Part shown: in pieces, positions 46,168-56,640 of the stretch
Numbering within the stretch: the stretch's first letter is position 1
Layout: each line of letters begins with the position of its first letter
Source: Acanthosoma haemorrhoidale
Taxonomy: Eukaryota; Arthropoda; Insecta; Hemiptera; Acanthosomatidae
Reading direction: 5' to 3'
Assembly (NCBI GenBank): GCA_930367205.1
Contig: OV884009.1
Coordinates: 90,231,189-90,295,188, forward strand
Length of the DNA stretch: 64,000 nt
Translations under genes and position numbers: made by a program
The notes under the pieces: generated by a model
What the model saw: the letters and a program-made list of their open reading frames with translations, nothing else
What the model was told of the DNA's origin: nothing
Databases searched by the model: none

Positions 46168-47394
46168 AGAAACACACCATTAATAACTAGTTGATACGAG
46201 GATAAGAAAAAATAGATGTAACTTCCTAAAATATTGACGTAAAAGACACACATTAAAACCAGCTTTGAATGTATTAAATAATCAATATTTCTAATGTTTG
46301 CTCTACAATTTATTTTTTGGAATTCTTAAGTTTTTAAGTTTGTGTAAGTATATACGCATATACGATGTTCAAAGGCTAAAGGTTTATTAAGCCGTTATAC
46401 AAATTCAGGATACACTTGGTAGGGTGGGGATATTAGGGCAGTTTAAGGGAAGGAGTTGTAGCAGTTCAGGGTAGCAGTTGGGATATGGTGGGACTTACGA
46501 TTGGAGTACCCTATTTTGTTACAAGTAAAAAGAAATGGATCAAATATATTTATATGCGTACAAATAAAATATATATCATATATTTCTATCCACTTACCTT
46601 TTAAAGTGACGTCTCTGCACTTCCGTCAAACAAATAAAATAATTTATTGAAGTGATTTTAATTGGAACACTTATTTATACGAACTGATTGCTTTGGATAC
46701 TCCATCAAACTCAGCCTAATGCATTGGCGTTAAAGTTAAAAATAAAATTGTTTAACATTGATCCAACCTGAATTCTGTCCCCAATAGGATTGTTCCCCAA
46801 AGGCAAATGGAAGGTTTTGTTTGATATTAATAATGAAATAAAATATATCGTAATTGAATTTAAGATAAAACAGTGATCTATTAAATAAAATAAAATCAAA
46901 ATGACGGATATTTGTACATGTGGTTACTTAGCAAATAAAATATTTATATGTTCAACCCCTGACACAAGGAATGCTGTGTGAAATTATTAAATGCCTTTAA
47001 GGGGCTGAGGCCAGAAGGTCAAATGTTGACTGTCGGCATGACATAAAACCTTTTTTTTTTTTTTTGGATGTAGGCCGACCGAAGGAAAGTTGCAGATTGT
47101 CGTATAGAGGCTCGAGGATTTTACAGTTTAAAACTCTTCCTTTTGTTTCCTGTTACGAAGGTAAGTGCCAGAAGGGACATGGGACTCAGTATCTAGGGTG
47201 GTCCTAGGTGCTAAATAACCCATTCGCAAGAAGGTGTGAAAAGGCGTACACGATCACAAAGGGCCATGAAGAAAAAAACCTTCTGTTGAAGAGATACAAA
47301 TACGGTCCAGAACGAGAACATTTATATAGGAGCTATAAATCTGTAAATTTGTTCATTTGTCCGTAAAAAAAATTTTGAATAGAGGGGTTTTGAA

Positions 47395-49375
47395 ACAAAA
47401 TACATTTATATTTGCCGTGCCGACTGGGAGCTGTATCGGTCGCAGATTTACCATAACCTGGATACAGTGCCAGTTCTCCGCACAATAGAAGAAGTGGATC
47501 GTCAACTGTCTTTCATTACTGAAGTGATCGTCGACGCCGCGGATACTGCTATTCCAAAATACAGCCTCATGCCACTGACCCTGCAACCACCTCCAGACCA
47601 TATTCTGAAACTTATTGCCTTGTGCAATAATCGGAAGAACATATGGTTCAGGACCAGAGACCGTCAAGCGAAGGTAGTTGTGAATTCTCTCACAATGCAA
47701 ATCCGAAGCTTGATGAAAATCTGGAAGACAGAAAAGTGGCATGAGCGACACCGTAGCACTCACGGCAATCACAGAAAGTTCTGGAAGCTGTTGAAGATGA
47801 CAAAAAGCATGACTGTTACTGTACGCCTTCACGAAGGTGACACTCTTCTGACTTCCGAGCAAGAGGCAAACAAAGTGACCGATCACTACGCAATCACCTC
47901 CTCTGCTAGAAACGGAGCAGAGCCACATGTTTGTATCTCCGAAGCAGCTCAAGGCAATTCTTCGCCAGTGTCAGGGAAACCGAGCATCAGGGCTCGACGG
48001 GATAAAAATGGTTTTGTTGAAACAAATACCGAGGAGAAGGATAGTATAACTCGCAAACTTGTACAATTCGTGTATAAGACTGCGGTATTTTCCCGAACAA
48101 TGGAAACAAGCTATCTTATTTCCATTGCTGAAGCCAGATAGGAGCGGAGATCACCCAGCCCACTACCGCCCGATCGGTTTATTACCATAAATGGGGATAA
48201 TTCTTGAGAAAATTCTTTTGAATTATCTCAAAGACTACTGTGTGGAAAAGTACATCATTCTGCCAGTACAGACTGGATTGAAATCCAGTCTGAGCACAGA
48301 ACATCTCCTTATGAAACTACAGACATAAGCTCGTCAAAATTTAAACAGAAACATAGCCACGGATGATGTCGAATGATCTGTGGCCGGGAATGCCCGGAGG
48401 AGCTCTCTTCAATTCTGGCTAGTTTCCTGAAAAACCGATCGCTGCGGGTGAGGGTAGGTGATAGCTTCTCCGAAGCTGTGGCACTGACCTGTAGAGTCCC
48501 ACAAGGAACCGTGCTATCCCCAGTACTTTTCAACGTGTATACGTCTGAAATTGTCGGCGCCCGGTAAAAAAACACAACAGTCGTTGCTTTTGCTGATGAC
48601 ATCGTGGTTTACAACAGCAGCATGAGCGCCAAGTTAGCTCTTAAACAGGCTGAAATAGCCTGTAACCAGATCAGCGAGAAATAGGCAAAACTCAATATCT
48701 CTGTTAACGCGGGCAAGACTGACTACGTAATTTTCTCATTCCAAAAGGGAAAAAGTCCACTGCCTACTACATACACAGTAGGAACATAGCAAAACTCTCC
48801 AGCAAATAGCCTCGTATATCTGGGCATTAAAATGGACCGTCAGCTCCGTTTTAGTGGCCATTTTTCTAGAAAGTTGAAACAAACACGCATGAAGTCTTAC
48901 CGGCTTACACATTTACTGACTTCACCCAATCTATCGTTGCACCTTAAGCTCATGATTTTTAAGGGTATATTAAGGTCTGCTCTGCTGTATGGTGCACCGC
49001 TGTTTAGCCATTTGACTGAAGCGACAGCGAGGCGACTCCAACAATTTCAAAACGGCATACTTATGAATTATGGAAAGTGGCCAAATGTACTACATTCCAA
49101 CAGCGGAGAAACAGTGAGCTTCACGAGGATTTTGAGCTGCCTACGGTGAATGAATTCATTCACCGTGGACATATTAAATTCATTGATTTGGTACAGTACA
49201 TGACCAAACCCGTGTTCAACACGATTACCCCCGCTACGTTCCTCCATCGATGGCAGAAGGCGGTCGAGACAGGAACGTTATAGTTTGTAATTTACTATGC
49301 AAGTTTAGTCCCTCTTTGTAGGTGCCCCGTCACCTAGTCCCGTTTCAGTTTGTATAATTTTTAACAAAAAAAAAA
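47395..49375 (+). mobile_element. Jockey-clade LINE, 5'-truncated, with poly(A) tail
   Basis: Plus strand. The open frame 47467-48141 covers the region between endonuclease and RT (IPKYSLMPLTLQPPPDHILK, RKNIWFRTRDRQ). It runs on in broken frames with HYRPIGLLP (near 48165), VPQGTVLSPVLFNVYTSEI (near 48500-48555), FADDIVVYNSS (48590-48620, catalytic FADD intact), YLGIKMDRQLRFSGHF (near 48815-48860) and YGAPLFSHLTEATARRLQQF (near 48990). It ends with an A run at 49366-49375. Stops at several points make it dead. The 5' edge is approximate; no endonuclease is seen. Confidence 0.85.
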
Positions 49376-49385
49376 TGTTAGTTTA

Positions 49386-49535
49386 TGTTGGGTTTTCGAT
49401 AAAGTACTTAACACATTTACTGAGTAGACCTTTTATTGAACACCACAATGCTTCATCTTCAACGCTAACTGATACACAACAACAACAACAACCAGGGGTA
49501 GGTTCCCTAGTCGGTTACAAATCAGGGTTACAACA
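49386..49535 (-). repeat. 3' LTR of the gypsy element
   Basis: 150 bp, TG...CA, with a (CAA)n stretch in the middle; it is 3' with respect to the coding strand. It lies 10 bp after the poly(A) run of the jockey LINE. Confidence 0.95.
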
Positions 49536-49601
49536 GGGTTTCTCCCCCACAAAAAAAAAAAAAACATACAAAAATATATAAAATCTTTAAGAGACATTTT
49601 A

Positions 49602-50185
49602 CTAATATGTTAAATAATCCTGTAGGTAATCTGGGCGTCTTTTTATTCTATCGGATTTTCTGAGCTGCGTTTCATGGTCTGGTTCTGGTATAAAGTCTGG
49701 AGCAGTTATAGATTCTGGTTCTGGTTCTGGTATGGATTCTGGTTCTGGTGTTGCTTCTGGTATAGATTCTGGTTCTGGTATAGACTGTGGTACGGGTATT
49801 GCTCTTGGCTGATGAGACTCATATTCGTGTCTCTTTTCTATGTTGTGGTGATAATATTCTGGTAAAGGTTCTTTGAATGCGACCTTTTTATTAGCTCCCA
49901 ATCTTTTAAGTTGGTCAATGTGTCGTTTTATTTTTCTCTCTCCATCAAGCTGTACCTTGTAATGAAGGCCTCCTAGCTTTTCGGTGATTGTTCCTGGCCT
50001 CCATTCCACCTTGTTGTTGATAAAATATCTGGTATTCACCCTCTCCCCTACTTGGAGAGATCTGGTCCGTGGCAGGATTACTTGATCAGATTTTGGCTCG
50101 TGAAAGGGTCGTAAGGTGTCTAATCTAGTTCTTATTTGCCGGTTCAGGTATTTCTCAGCTGGTGATGTTCCATCGGCCAGTGGCG
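49602..50185 (-). pseudogene. Integrase C-terminus and Pol tail of the gypsy element
   Basis: Directly after the junction the minus strand reads a GTSPAEKYLNRQIRTRLDTL block typical of the end of a gypsy integrase core. It then runs into the 145-codon frame 50039-49602 with VEWRPGTITEKLGGLHYKVQ (C-terminal DNA-binding fold) and a tail of PEPESIPE repeats. Confidence 0.75.
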
Positions 50186-50189
50186 ATTT

Positions 50190-50639
50190 CGATATTCGAT
50201 TGTGCTCTACTACATAACCAAGATATTCTATTTTTGTTTTGAAAAACGTGCACTTGTTTTTATTCAGATGAAGGTAATACTCTTTTAACCTCTTGAGGCA
50301 AGCAAGTAGGTTTATTTAGCATTCGTCTTCTGATTCGCCGTGTACAATGATGTCGAAATAGGCTATGGTTTTTGTTAAGCCTTTTAATATCTGATCTATG
50401 ACCCGGTTGAATTCTGTCGGTGCGGTTTTTATGCCGAAGCTTAATCTGTTCATGCGAAAAGTTCCGTGGTGTGTGGTAATGGTTTGGACAATGCTGGATT
50501 TTTTGTCTGTTTTCAGGTGTAAGTATGCTTTGAACAAGTCTAATCGACAAAAATACCTTGAATTTTGGAGGCTATTGAGCACCTCATCAACTTTCTTTAT
50601 TGGGTAATTGGTATTTACCAAGAGGTCATTTACCCCCAC
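50190..50639 (-). pseudogene. RT middle and end of the gypsy element, active site damaged
   Basis: The frame 50639-50316 continues RT with YFCRLDLFKAYLHL, RLSFGIKTAPTEFNR and then YFDIIVHG, where the usual Y-x-D-D has lost one Asp. After a stop and frame change, sequence to about 50190 reads NKCTFFKTKIEYLGYVVE, the RT end, and then breaks off at the deletion junction. Confidence 0.8.
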
Positions 50640-50651
50640 ATTATGATCTAC

Positions 50652-52157
50652 TCACATTCTAACTGTGCCATCACCTTTGGGTATAACTACCAAGGGAGAC
50701 CCCCAATCGCTTGTCGGTGCTTTAGATATTATGCCTGCTGCCTCGAGTGAGTCTAATTCGATTTCAACCTTTTCCCGCAGTGCGTATGGGATATTTCTTT
50801 CTGGAGTATAACTAGGTTTTGCATTTTCACGGAGTTGAAGTTTGATAATAAAATCTGGTACACATCCAACTTTTTGGACAAAAACTTCAGGGAAAAGGTG
50901 TTCAATATCCGTTACGTTGTTAATTGATAATGGTTTCTGGGAAATGTTGACTGTTTTGTTCTCTTTGTCTATGTCTTGTAAGTTTATTTTCAAGTGTCTA
51001 ATCCACATTCGTCCCAGCAAGGAGGCATAACCATCAGAGACCACATAAAGGTCTTCATAAGATACAGTGTTCTTATATTCCACTTTTACTTTTGTTTTGC
51101 CGAGGGGTCGAAAAACGTTGTCTGTATAAGATTTAAAAGCGATATTTGAGGGTTGAAGTGGCTGTTTTATTTTTAAATGTTTGAATTGAGTTTCAGGTAT
51201 GAGCGTGTAGCCAGCACCGGCATCAACTTCAAAACTTTGATACGTATTATCGATTTTGATCGATACCTGGTATTTCTCCGAATCTTGTGATAGCTTTGAT
51301 ATGGGGTGAATATTGACGGGAACAATTTTATTCATACTCTGGTCGGCATAATAGTTTGTTTGTGTCGCTGGTTCGTCAGTTGATACTTTATGCGTGGAAC
51401 TTTCTTGTTGCGTTTTTAACAGGGTTTTTATGCAAACTCCCGCTACGTGCCCAGTGCTGCCACAAGACGTACACGTTAGTTTAAAAGGTTTTAGTCGACA
51501 GTCCTTAGCCAAATGGTTTGTTTTTCCACACCGTAAGCAATGATTATATAAGCCTAATCTTTTTAAGTCCACACGACCGCTTGATTGTGATCTGGTACGC
51601 TGATTTCGGTTTCGAGTATCTGTGTTTTCCCTTCTGTACCTGTTGAAGGTAGATGCTTGATTTGTATAATTGATGGGAAAATACTGTGTATTAGCTAACT
51701 CACGGCTATTTGCTTGTGATGCTTCGAGTACGATAGCTTTTTTTATAATATCCGTAAATTTACCTGTATCAGATTCTAAAATCTTTTCTCGAATACTATT
51801 ATCGTTAATTCCACGAATAAACTGCGCTCCTAGGAAAATGTCTGCAGTGGACACCTTAAGTTTACATGTACATTCTACGTTAAAATCATAATCAGAAAGG
51901 TCACGTCGTAGCGATGCGATATAATCAGAAATTGTCCCATTTTCTTTTTGGTAAGTGGATAAAAAATGGTGTTGAGCGACTAAAGAATTTCGGGTAGGTG
52001 CTAAATGTTGTTCGAGGACCTTTATTAATTCTTCATTACTGAAATATGCCGGTGTTTTGAGAGCAACAAGAGCTGCCAGTGTGTTATAATTAGGTGCCCC
52101 GATAGAATTTAAGAGCCTTTGGGCACATTTTACTTTATCCGCAAAAATTGCCTTCAT
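50652..52157 (-). CDS. Gag-Pol fragment of the gypsy element: Gag, two zinc knuckles, protease, start of RT
   Basis: A 501-residue open frame. The Gag capsid-like part (residues 1-180) leads to two CCHC knuckles, CLRCGKTNHLAKDC and CTSCGSTGHVAGVC (about 207-245). An aspartic protease follows with active-site FEVDAGAGYT (about 313-322), then the N-terminal RT segment with WGSPLVVIPKGDGTVRM at the end. A nonsense codon ends it within RT. Upstream, the start of Gag is split off by a stop at 52179-52181. Proteins of this kind package RNA and process the polyprotein; this copy cannot make full Pol. Confidence 0.85.
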   Translation of the reverse strand: MKAIFADKVKCAQRLLNSIGAPNYNTLAALVALKTPAYFSNEELIKVLEQHLAPTRNSLVAQHHFLSTYQKENGTISDYIASLRRDLSDYDFNVECTCKLKVSTADIFLGAQFIRGINDNSIREKILESDTGKFTDIIKKAIVLEASQANSRELANTQYFPINYTNQASTFNRYRRENTDTRNRNQRTRSQSSGRVDLKRLGLYNHCLRCGKTNHLAKDCRLKPFKLTCTSCGSTGHVAGVCIKTLLKTQQESSTHKVSTDEPATQTNYYADQSMNKIVPVNIHPISKLSQDSEKYQVSIKIDNTYQSFEVDAGAGYTLIPETQFKHLKIKQPLQPSNIAFKSYTDNVFRPLGKTKVKVEYKNTVSYEDLYVVSDGYASLLGRMWIRHLKINLQDIDKENKTVNISQKPLSINNVTDIEHLFPEVFVQKVGCVPDFIIKLQLRENAKPSYTPERNIPYALREKVEIELDSLEAAGIISKAPTSDWGSPLVVIPKGDGTVRM

Positions 52158-52178
52158 TTTTAGATAATTTTCGAACCG

Positions 52179-52496
52179 CTATTTGTAAAATTTGAAATTC
52201 TCTTCCTTATGAATGAAGTTTTCGAAAGGAGGAACGTTAGATACATTTGTAACTGATGGTCGAAAGTCTTGGCTAGAACGACTTTGTTGAACTAATTGTG
52301 CAAGAAAAGCCTGTTGGTTTTGATTCATAGCTTCGATTAATAACTTGAATTGATCTGCCTCAATTTTGACTGATGTATAGAATAAAAAATAAAACAAATG
52401 ATGTAATATGTACGATAATGAAGATTTGTAACTCACATTAGTCCAACACGACTTCAAAGCAGGTATGTTTATACTGGATATATCCTGAACCGTCAC
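52179..52496 (-). pseudogene. N-terminal Gag piece of the gypsy element
   Basis: A 105-codon frame upstream of the Gag-Pol frame, rich in Gln/Ser and ending ENFKFYK before a stop. Position and sequence style suggest it is the beginning of Gag, separated from the rest by the stop and a short out-of-frame gap of about 20 bp. Confidence 0.5.
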
Positions 52497-52551
52497 TGTT
52501 TGGTCTGGTTTACGTCCACTTTAACGCACCTCTTTTTACCACGTCACCAAT

Positions 52552-52700
52552 TGTTGGGTTTTCGATAAAGTACTTAACACATTTACTGAGTACACCTTTG
52601 ATTGAACACCACAATGCTTCATATTTAACGCTAACTGATCACAACAACAACAACAACCAGGGGTAGGTTCCTTAGTCGGTTACAAATCAGGGTTACAACA
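52552..52700 (-). repeat. 5' LTR of the gypsy element
   Basis: 149 bp, about 96-97% identical to the other LTR. The minus-strand sequence just inside starts ATTGGTGACGTGG, in the place of a tRNA primer-binding site; I do not assign the tRNA. Confidence 0.95.
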
Positions 52701-53126
52701 GTTTATAAGATGTTCACGCATGAGGTAAATAATAAAATGTATATGTCATGAGGTAAAAGGAGCCACCCACCGTCAATTTATATTGCTGTGTATAATTTTT
52801 ATTTTTATTTTTAAAACACATTTTTAACATAACAAAATAGCGGTTAAGAAAAAAAAAACATTTATATTTCAAGACGGTGGACAGTGGAGGGGGCTCCCAT
52901 AGTCGCTCTGATGTGAGTAAGATGTCCTGAGCCGAGCAGATGCGGGGAGGACTGTCTTATCAGAGGCTTGCTCTTCTTGGTCTTGGCGACTATCTGGAGT
53001 GGGTCTGCTGCTTGCTGTGGACTGGTCTTGGGGAGACCTCTGAGACGCTGAGGTTTTGACTTGGAGTCACATCTTCACCTTGAAGACATCGATGTATTTC
53101 CGTAAGGGATTAGATTAAACTAGTGA

Positions 53127-53440
53127 GATATCTGTAATCTTCGTATCCTTTAAAAGTCAACCAAATTACTCATTCTTTAAGTCAAATATTTTTAAAAAAT
53201 TAGTAATAAAATATAGTTTACAAATTTTATGTAAATTAATCCTTTCAATTTTTATCACTACGCCAATTTATTAAGGTAAGTTACTCTGGGTTTAGATTCG
53301 ATTGGGACCCACATTAAGGGAATAGAATATTTGAATAAGGTATTATTTTGTACAACTTCACGCTAATGCAATACGCATTTAATAGAGGAATCAAATCTGT
53401 CTGTAGTTGAATAGTTAGTTAGATGGCATCCCTAAAGTTT
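53127..53440 (+). repeat. Repeat arm, family P, copy A-left
   Basis: Contains CGCTAATGCAATACGCA (53361-53377), then TAATAGAGGAATCAAATCTG (53380-53399). Upstream is TAGTGAGATATCTGTAATC (near 53120-53138). It is the inverted counterpart of the sequence at 54832-54945, diverged. Confidence 0.6.
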
Positions 53441-53559
53441 AAATGTGCTAATTATTCAACTAGAGCGTAACGTTTGTGGGTAAGTAGGTTAAATATAGAA
53501 ACGGATACATATATTGCCAATATAAGATTTGCGCCAATTGGTTGTAACAGCGGGGCGCT

Positions 53560-54810
53560 CCGGCTCAGCCGCGGGGAACTTTAACTGTTCGACGAGGAAC
53601 TGTCCTCCGTTTGATGGGCGGTTTTATGCTTTCTATCGTGACTGTATTGTGTTCACGAATGGCGATCACCCTGAAAGGATCCCTCGTGCCTTACCAATTC
53701 TTTGCCCCTGTTAGACCCTTTTTTCCGATACACGATCTTTCCAATTTCAATCCTACCCAGCACATATTTGACCTTGAGATTGCCTCGCGCCACCCGTCTG
53801 CGTTTCCCATCCACGAGTTTTCCCCGAATGTTCACCCACTGTTTCCCCAGAGCGATCCGGTTATTGACCACGCGTGCCGCAAATTCCTCGTCGACCGCTG
53901 TACTCCTGCTATCCCGACGCCGTCCTCGAAGTCCGAAAAGGATCTTGACTGGTGAGAATCCCGTGGCAGAATGTATGGAGTGATTATATGCTATAACTGC
54001 CTTCTCCATAGCTACGTTCGGTTCTAGCCCTTTTTCCCTTTGATAGATTCGCAGGTGGTTACTCAGCGTGCTGGGTACTCACTCGACGTCTCCTCGACTC
54101 TTCGGATGTCCTGGGGTGTTGACGTGCCAGCGGATCTCCAAGGCCGCTGCCTCGGCCCTTATTCTGCATTGTCAAACCAGGTACCAACAACGCTCCATAT
54201 TCGTTTAATGGGATCCCATATCGTCGCATTGCCCACAGATAAGTAATGCGTTTTCCCTGGGGTAGATGCGTCCTTAAGGGCCCGACAAATCTTGTCTTCG
54301 TTAATCCTCGGTGGTGACCAAATCGTTACGATACCGCATCGCCCATATTTCGTGTGTTCGGCCTTCAATAGCCCAGATGTCTTACTTACCCAAATAATCT
54401 GGCATCGCTTGTCATTGATTATCTCCTCCCCATCTTCTATGTCGGAGGGCCGGTCTCCCACTGAGCTATCGTCTCTTGGCCTGTCCTCTGCATTAGTCCT
54501 CTCGAGCAGCTCCCACTCACCTACTCCGCCAGGTGACCATTCCTGGTCGAATTGCCGAATGTCTCGCGATGGTCCTGCAACATCTTTCTCGATCGCATTC
54601 ACGACGATCGCCCTTGATAACCAATCTGCCACTACGTTTTACCGTCCTGGTTTATATACAATGTCCATATTGTATTGACTGAGAAACTCTTTCCAGCGGG
54701 TAATTCGCGCTGATGACTCCTTTATTGTTCCTACCCATTGCAGGGGTCGATGATCCGTCTGGATTTTGAACCGCCTGCCAAAGACATAAAGGCGATTGCT
54801 TCACAATTCC
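53560..54810 (-). mobile_element. Ty3/gypsy pol fragment (RNase H end to integrase), decayed
   Basis: Minus strand, in order: FKIQTDHRPLQWVG (RNase H, near 54765-54730), VADWLSRA (end of RNase H, near 54630), an integrase region with VNTPGHPKSRGDVE (near 54115), and the frame 54009-53653 with AVIAYNHSIHSATGFSPVKI (integrase core end, as in Osvaldo-like elements). The frame 54632-54159 (157 codons) links them. Stops interrupt. No LTRs of its own were found; it lies between inverted repeat arms of family P. Confidence 0.75.
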
Positions 54811-54825
54811 CAACTATTCATCTCC

Positions 54826-55150
54826 TAACAATTTGGTTCCTCTATCAAATCCTGAGCATTAGCGTAAAGTAAACCCAAAGTAATTTACTTTAAAACGGAA
54901 GAATTTCAATAAGAATAAACTGATAAAAACGATTACGTATATCTTACTAGCTATCTATTAAAATATTCCATACTATTTATTATACAAAGATGGCTACAAG
55001 ATGCTCGGTGCAACCGCAAAAACCAACGTTCTCAGACGGAGCTCTCTTCTCCAAACGACCCAGAGCAAAAGGGTGAAGCTTCTCCAGAGTGGGCTGCCAA
55101 CTAAGCGAGATCCGCTCCTGGCAGATGCCCAAAACGAAGTAGGCTTCTGC
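54826..55150 (-). repeat. Repeat arm, family P, copy A-right with exon-like segment
   Basis: Inverted relative to 53127-53440: TTTGGTTCCTCTATCAAATC (54833-54852), CTGAGCATTAGCGTAAAG, then GATTACGTATATCTTACTAG (near 54931-54950). Beyond it lies a GC-richer block (54990-55145) ending CCCAAAACGAAG, like that at 63730-63850. Confidence 0.6.
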
Positions 55151-55719
55151 TTCCTTGTCTGGTGCTTATATGTCGTACTTTTGGACCCAGTTACTCTACC
55201 TTAAGGGAATAAATTGAATAAAGGGATATTATTTTCACACCAAGCCGGGACCAAGTCAGTACGTGACTCAAACGACTGTCCCAGGCCACCTTGGCTACTG
55301 AGTCCCATACCTTCTAGCACTTCCTTTCGCTACACAAACTTGAAACTGGATATTCTTACGATAAGGGTTTGCTGCATGACGACTTCTTCAGTGGCTTGAC
55401 AGCTCAAGGATGGCAGACGCACCAGCCCACATCTACGAACTCCATCTCTTAACCTATTCTTATTTCTATATTAATTTCACTTCACATGGCAGGGGTCGAA
55501 CATATAACAGACCTATTCTTAATTTATAGCAACTCTTGTATTCCGTGCTTATACCAATGGTGCAAATACGGAGTGATTTGATTCAGTGAATGACTTATGG
55601 AAAAAAATGATAGTGTGATGCACTTATTTACTTTAATCAACCTATCGGTAGCTAAACATGTGCTCTCTTCTATTAAGTATTTGCAGGCGTGAGTTGAACC
55701 TTGATAATTAATTGAAATA

Positions 55720-55890
55720 CCAGTTATATGTGTAACTCACCACATAAAGTAAATATAATGACAAGACAGATCAATTTTCTCATAGGATTATTTGTCCATG
55801 TTATCATAGGATTAAAGTTTATGTAAACTTTAAAAATTAAAATTTTTTGGCACGTAGATAATGTTATATGTGTTACTCACCACATAATAT
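55720..55890. repeat. Direct repeats of a 25-bp motif
   Basis: GTTATATGTGTAACTCACCA+CATAA at 55723-55747 recurs at 55863-55887 with one change, 140 bp apart. On the minus strand each contains GGTGAGTA, a strong splice-donor match. Confidence 0.85.
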
Positions 55891-55899
55891 ATAATTTAT

Positions 55900-56400
55900 A
55901 ATATAATAAAAATAAGATATGTAAAATGACTAGCTTGTAAGTGTCTTTGTTGGCGGTTGGCAAAAGGGGCTTGATAAACGAGTTGACGGACCAGTGATAA
56001 ATACCCCTTTTGCTATCGAAGAACGTGATAGGTTTATAGGTTTTTAGGAGCTAAGAGAGTGCTGGTCATAAAAGCCCTCGTGAGAAGATAATTTTAGTTT
56101 TTGGGATTTGATGGCCAAAATCACCCTTTTTATACGGGGTCGAAGACAGCGTTCGGAGAGAAGGCATATTGTGGAGATAGTTTTTGAAAATGAAAAATAT
56201 GGAGAGAACAAAGGCTTGAGGGAAACTAGTTACTAGTTATTTTAATATTATTAGACTAGTTGCTGAGATAGGCTTGTTTCAATAGAGACCGTCTTTAAGA
56301 CACCAATCATGTGTGGAATTTATTAAGAGACAATCTATATTAATATTTAGTTTATAAGTATTATGTAAACTTATACACCATTTCATTTTATTCTATTTGA
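55900..56400. other. Non-coding block, possible LTR remnant
   Basis: Moderately GC-rich with no open frame. It includes TTTTATACGGGGTCGAAGAC (near 56129), TATA-like followed by a GC-rich patch, and lies between family P copies. It may be part of an old retroelement; no firm evidence. Confidence 0.2.
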
Positions 56401-56499
56401 TTTCATTATATTTCCATTCATGTAAATACATCACTTTATTGTAAATTTAATTATGCAGTCATTTTATTCAATGGCAATGTCCAAATTCCTTCAATTGAT

Positions 56500-56640
56500 C
56501 TACACGAAATTTACCTTTGGGAAGGAATAATTTTGGACAAAATCAAGTTGATCAATAATTGTCAATTATATTCTAACTTTACGCCAATGAAATACGCTGG
56601 AGGTTTGATATAGTAATCAAACCACTTACATTTAACAAGT
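56500..56640 (+). repeat. Repeat arm, family P, diverged copy C
   Basis: Contains ACGCCAATGAAATACGCTGG (56581-56600), followed by a hairpin GGTTTGAT (56602-56609) / ATCAAACC (56616-56623). Aligned with the other copies, it is diverged but keeps the order of motifs. Confidence 0.5.

Larger units (their letters stand above)
49386..52700 (-). mobile_element. Ty3/gypsy LTR retrotransposon, internally deleted, with target duplication
   Basis: Two LTRs (49386-49535 and 52552-52700) begin TGTTGGG and end TTACAACA, differing by five substitutions and one indel. They are flanked by the direct repeat GTTTA (49381-49385 and 52701-52705). The coding strand is minus. A purine-rich tract (GGGGGAGAAA on the minus strand, near 49547-49538) lies next to the 3' LTR. 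Between the LTRs are gag, protease and part of the RT, then the sequence jumps to the integrase C-terminus near 50185; RNase H and the integrase core are missing. At 3.3 kb it is shorter than typical elements of this group. It has no env-like frame. Confidence 0.93.

Noticed and set aside
47353..47952. 199-codon minus-strand frame
   Set aside because: It is the shadow of the jockey coding strand (47467-48141 plus), which has clear LINE motifs.
49674..49865. Trp/Tyr/Phe-rich plus-strand frame
   Set aside because: It is the antisense of the PEPESIPE repeat in the gypsy Pol tail.
54292..54678. 128-codon plus-strand frame
   Set aside because: It is the shadow of the minus-strand gypsy pol fragment, whose motifs (VADWLSRA, RNase H) are recognisable.
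53127..54990. DIRS-type retroelement because of inverted flanks
   Set aside because: DIRS elements encode a tyrosine recombinase; the fragment here shows a DDE integrase region, so that class does not fit.
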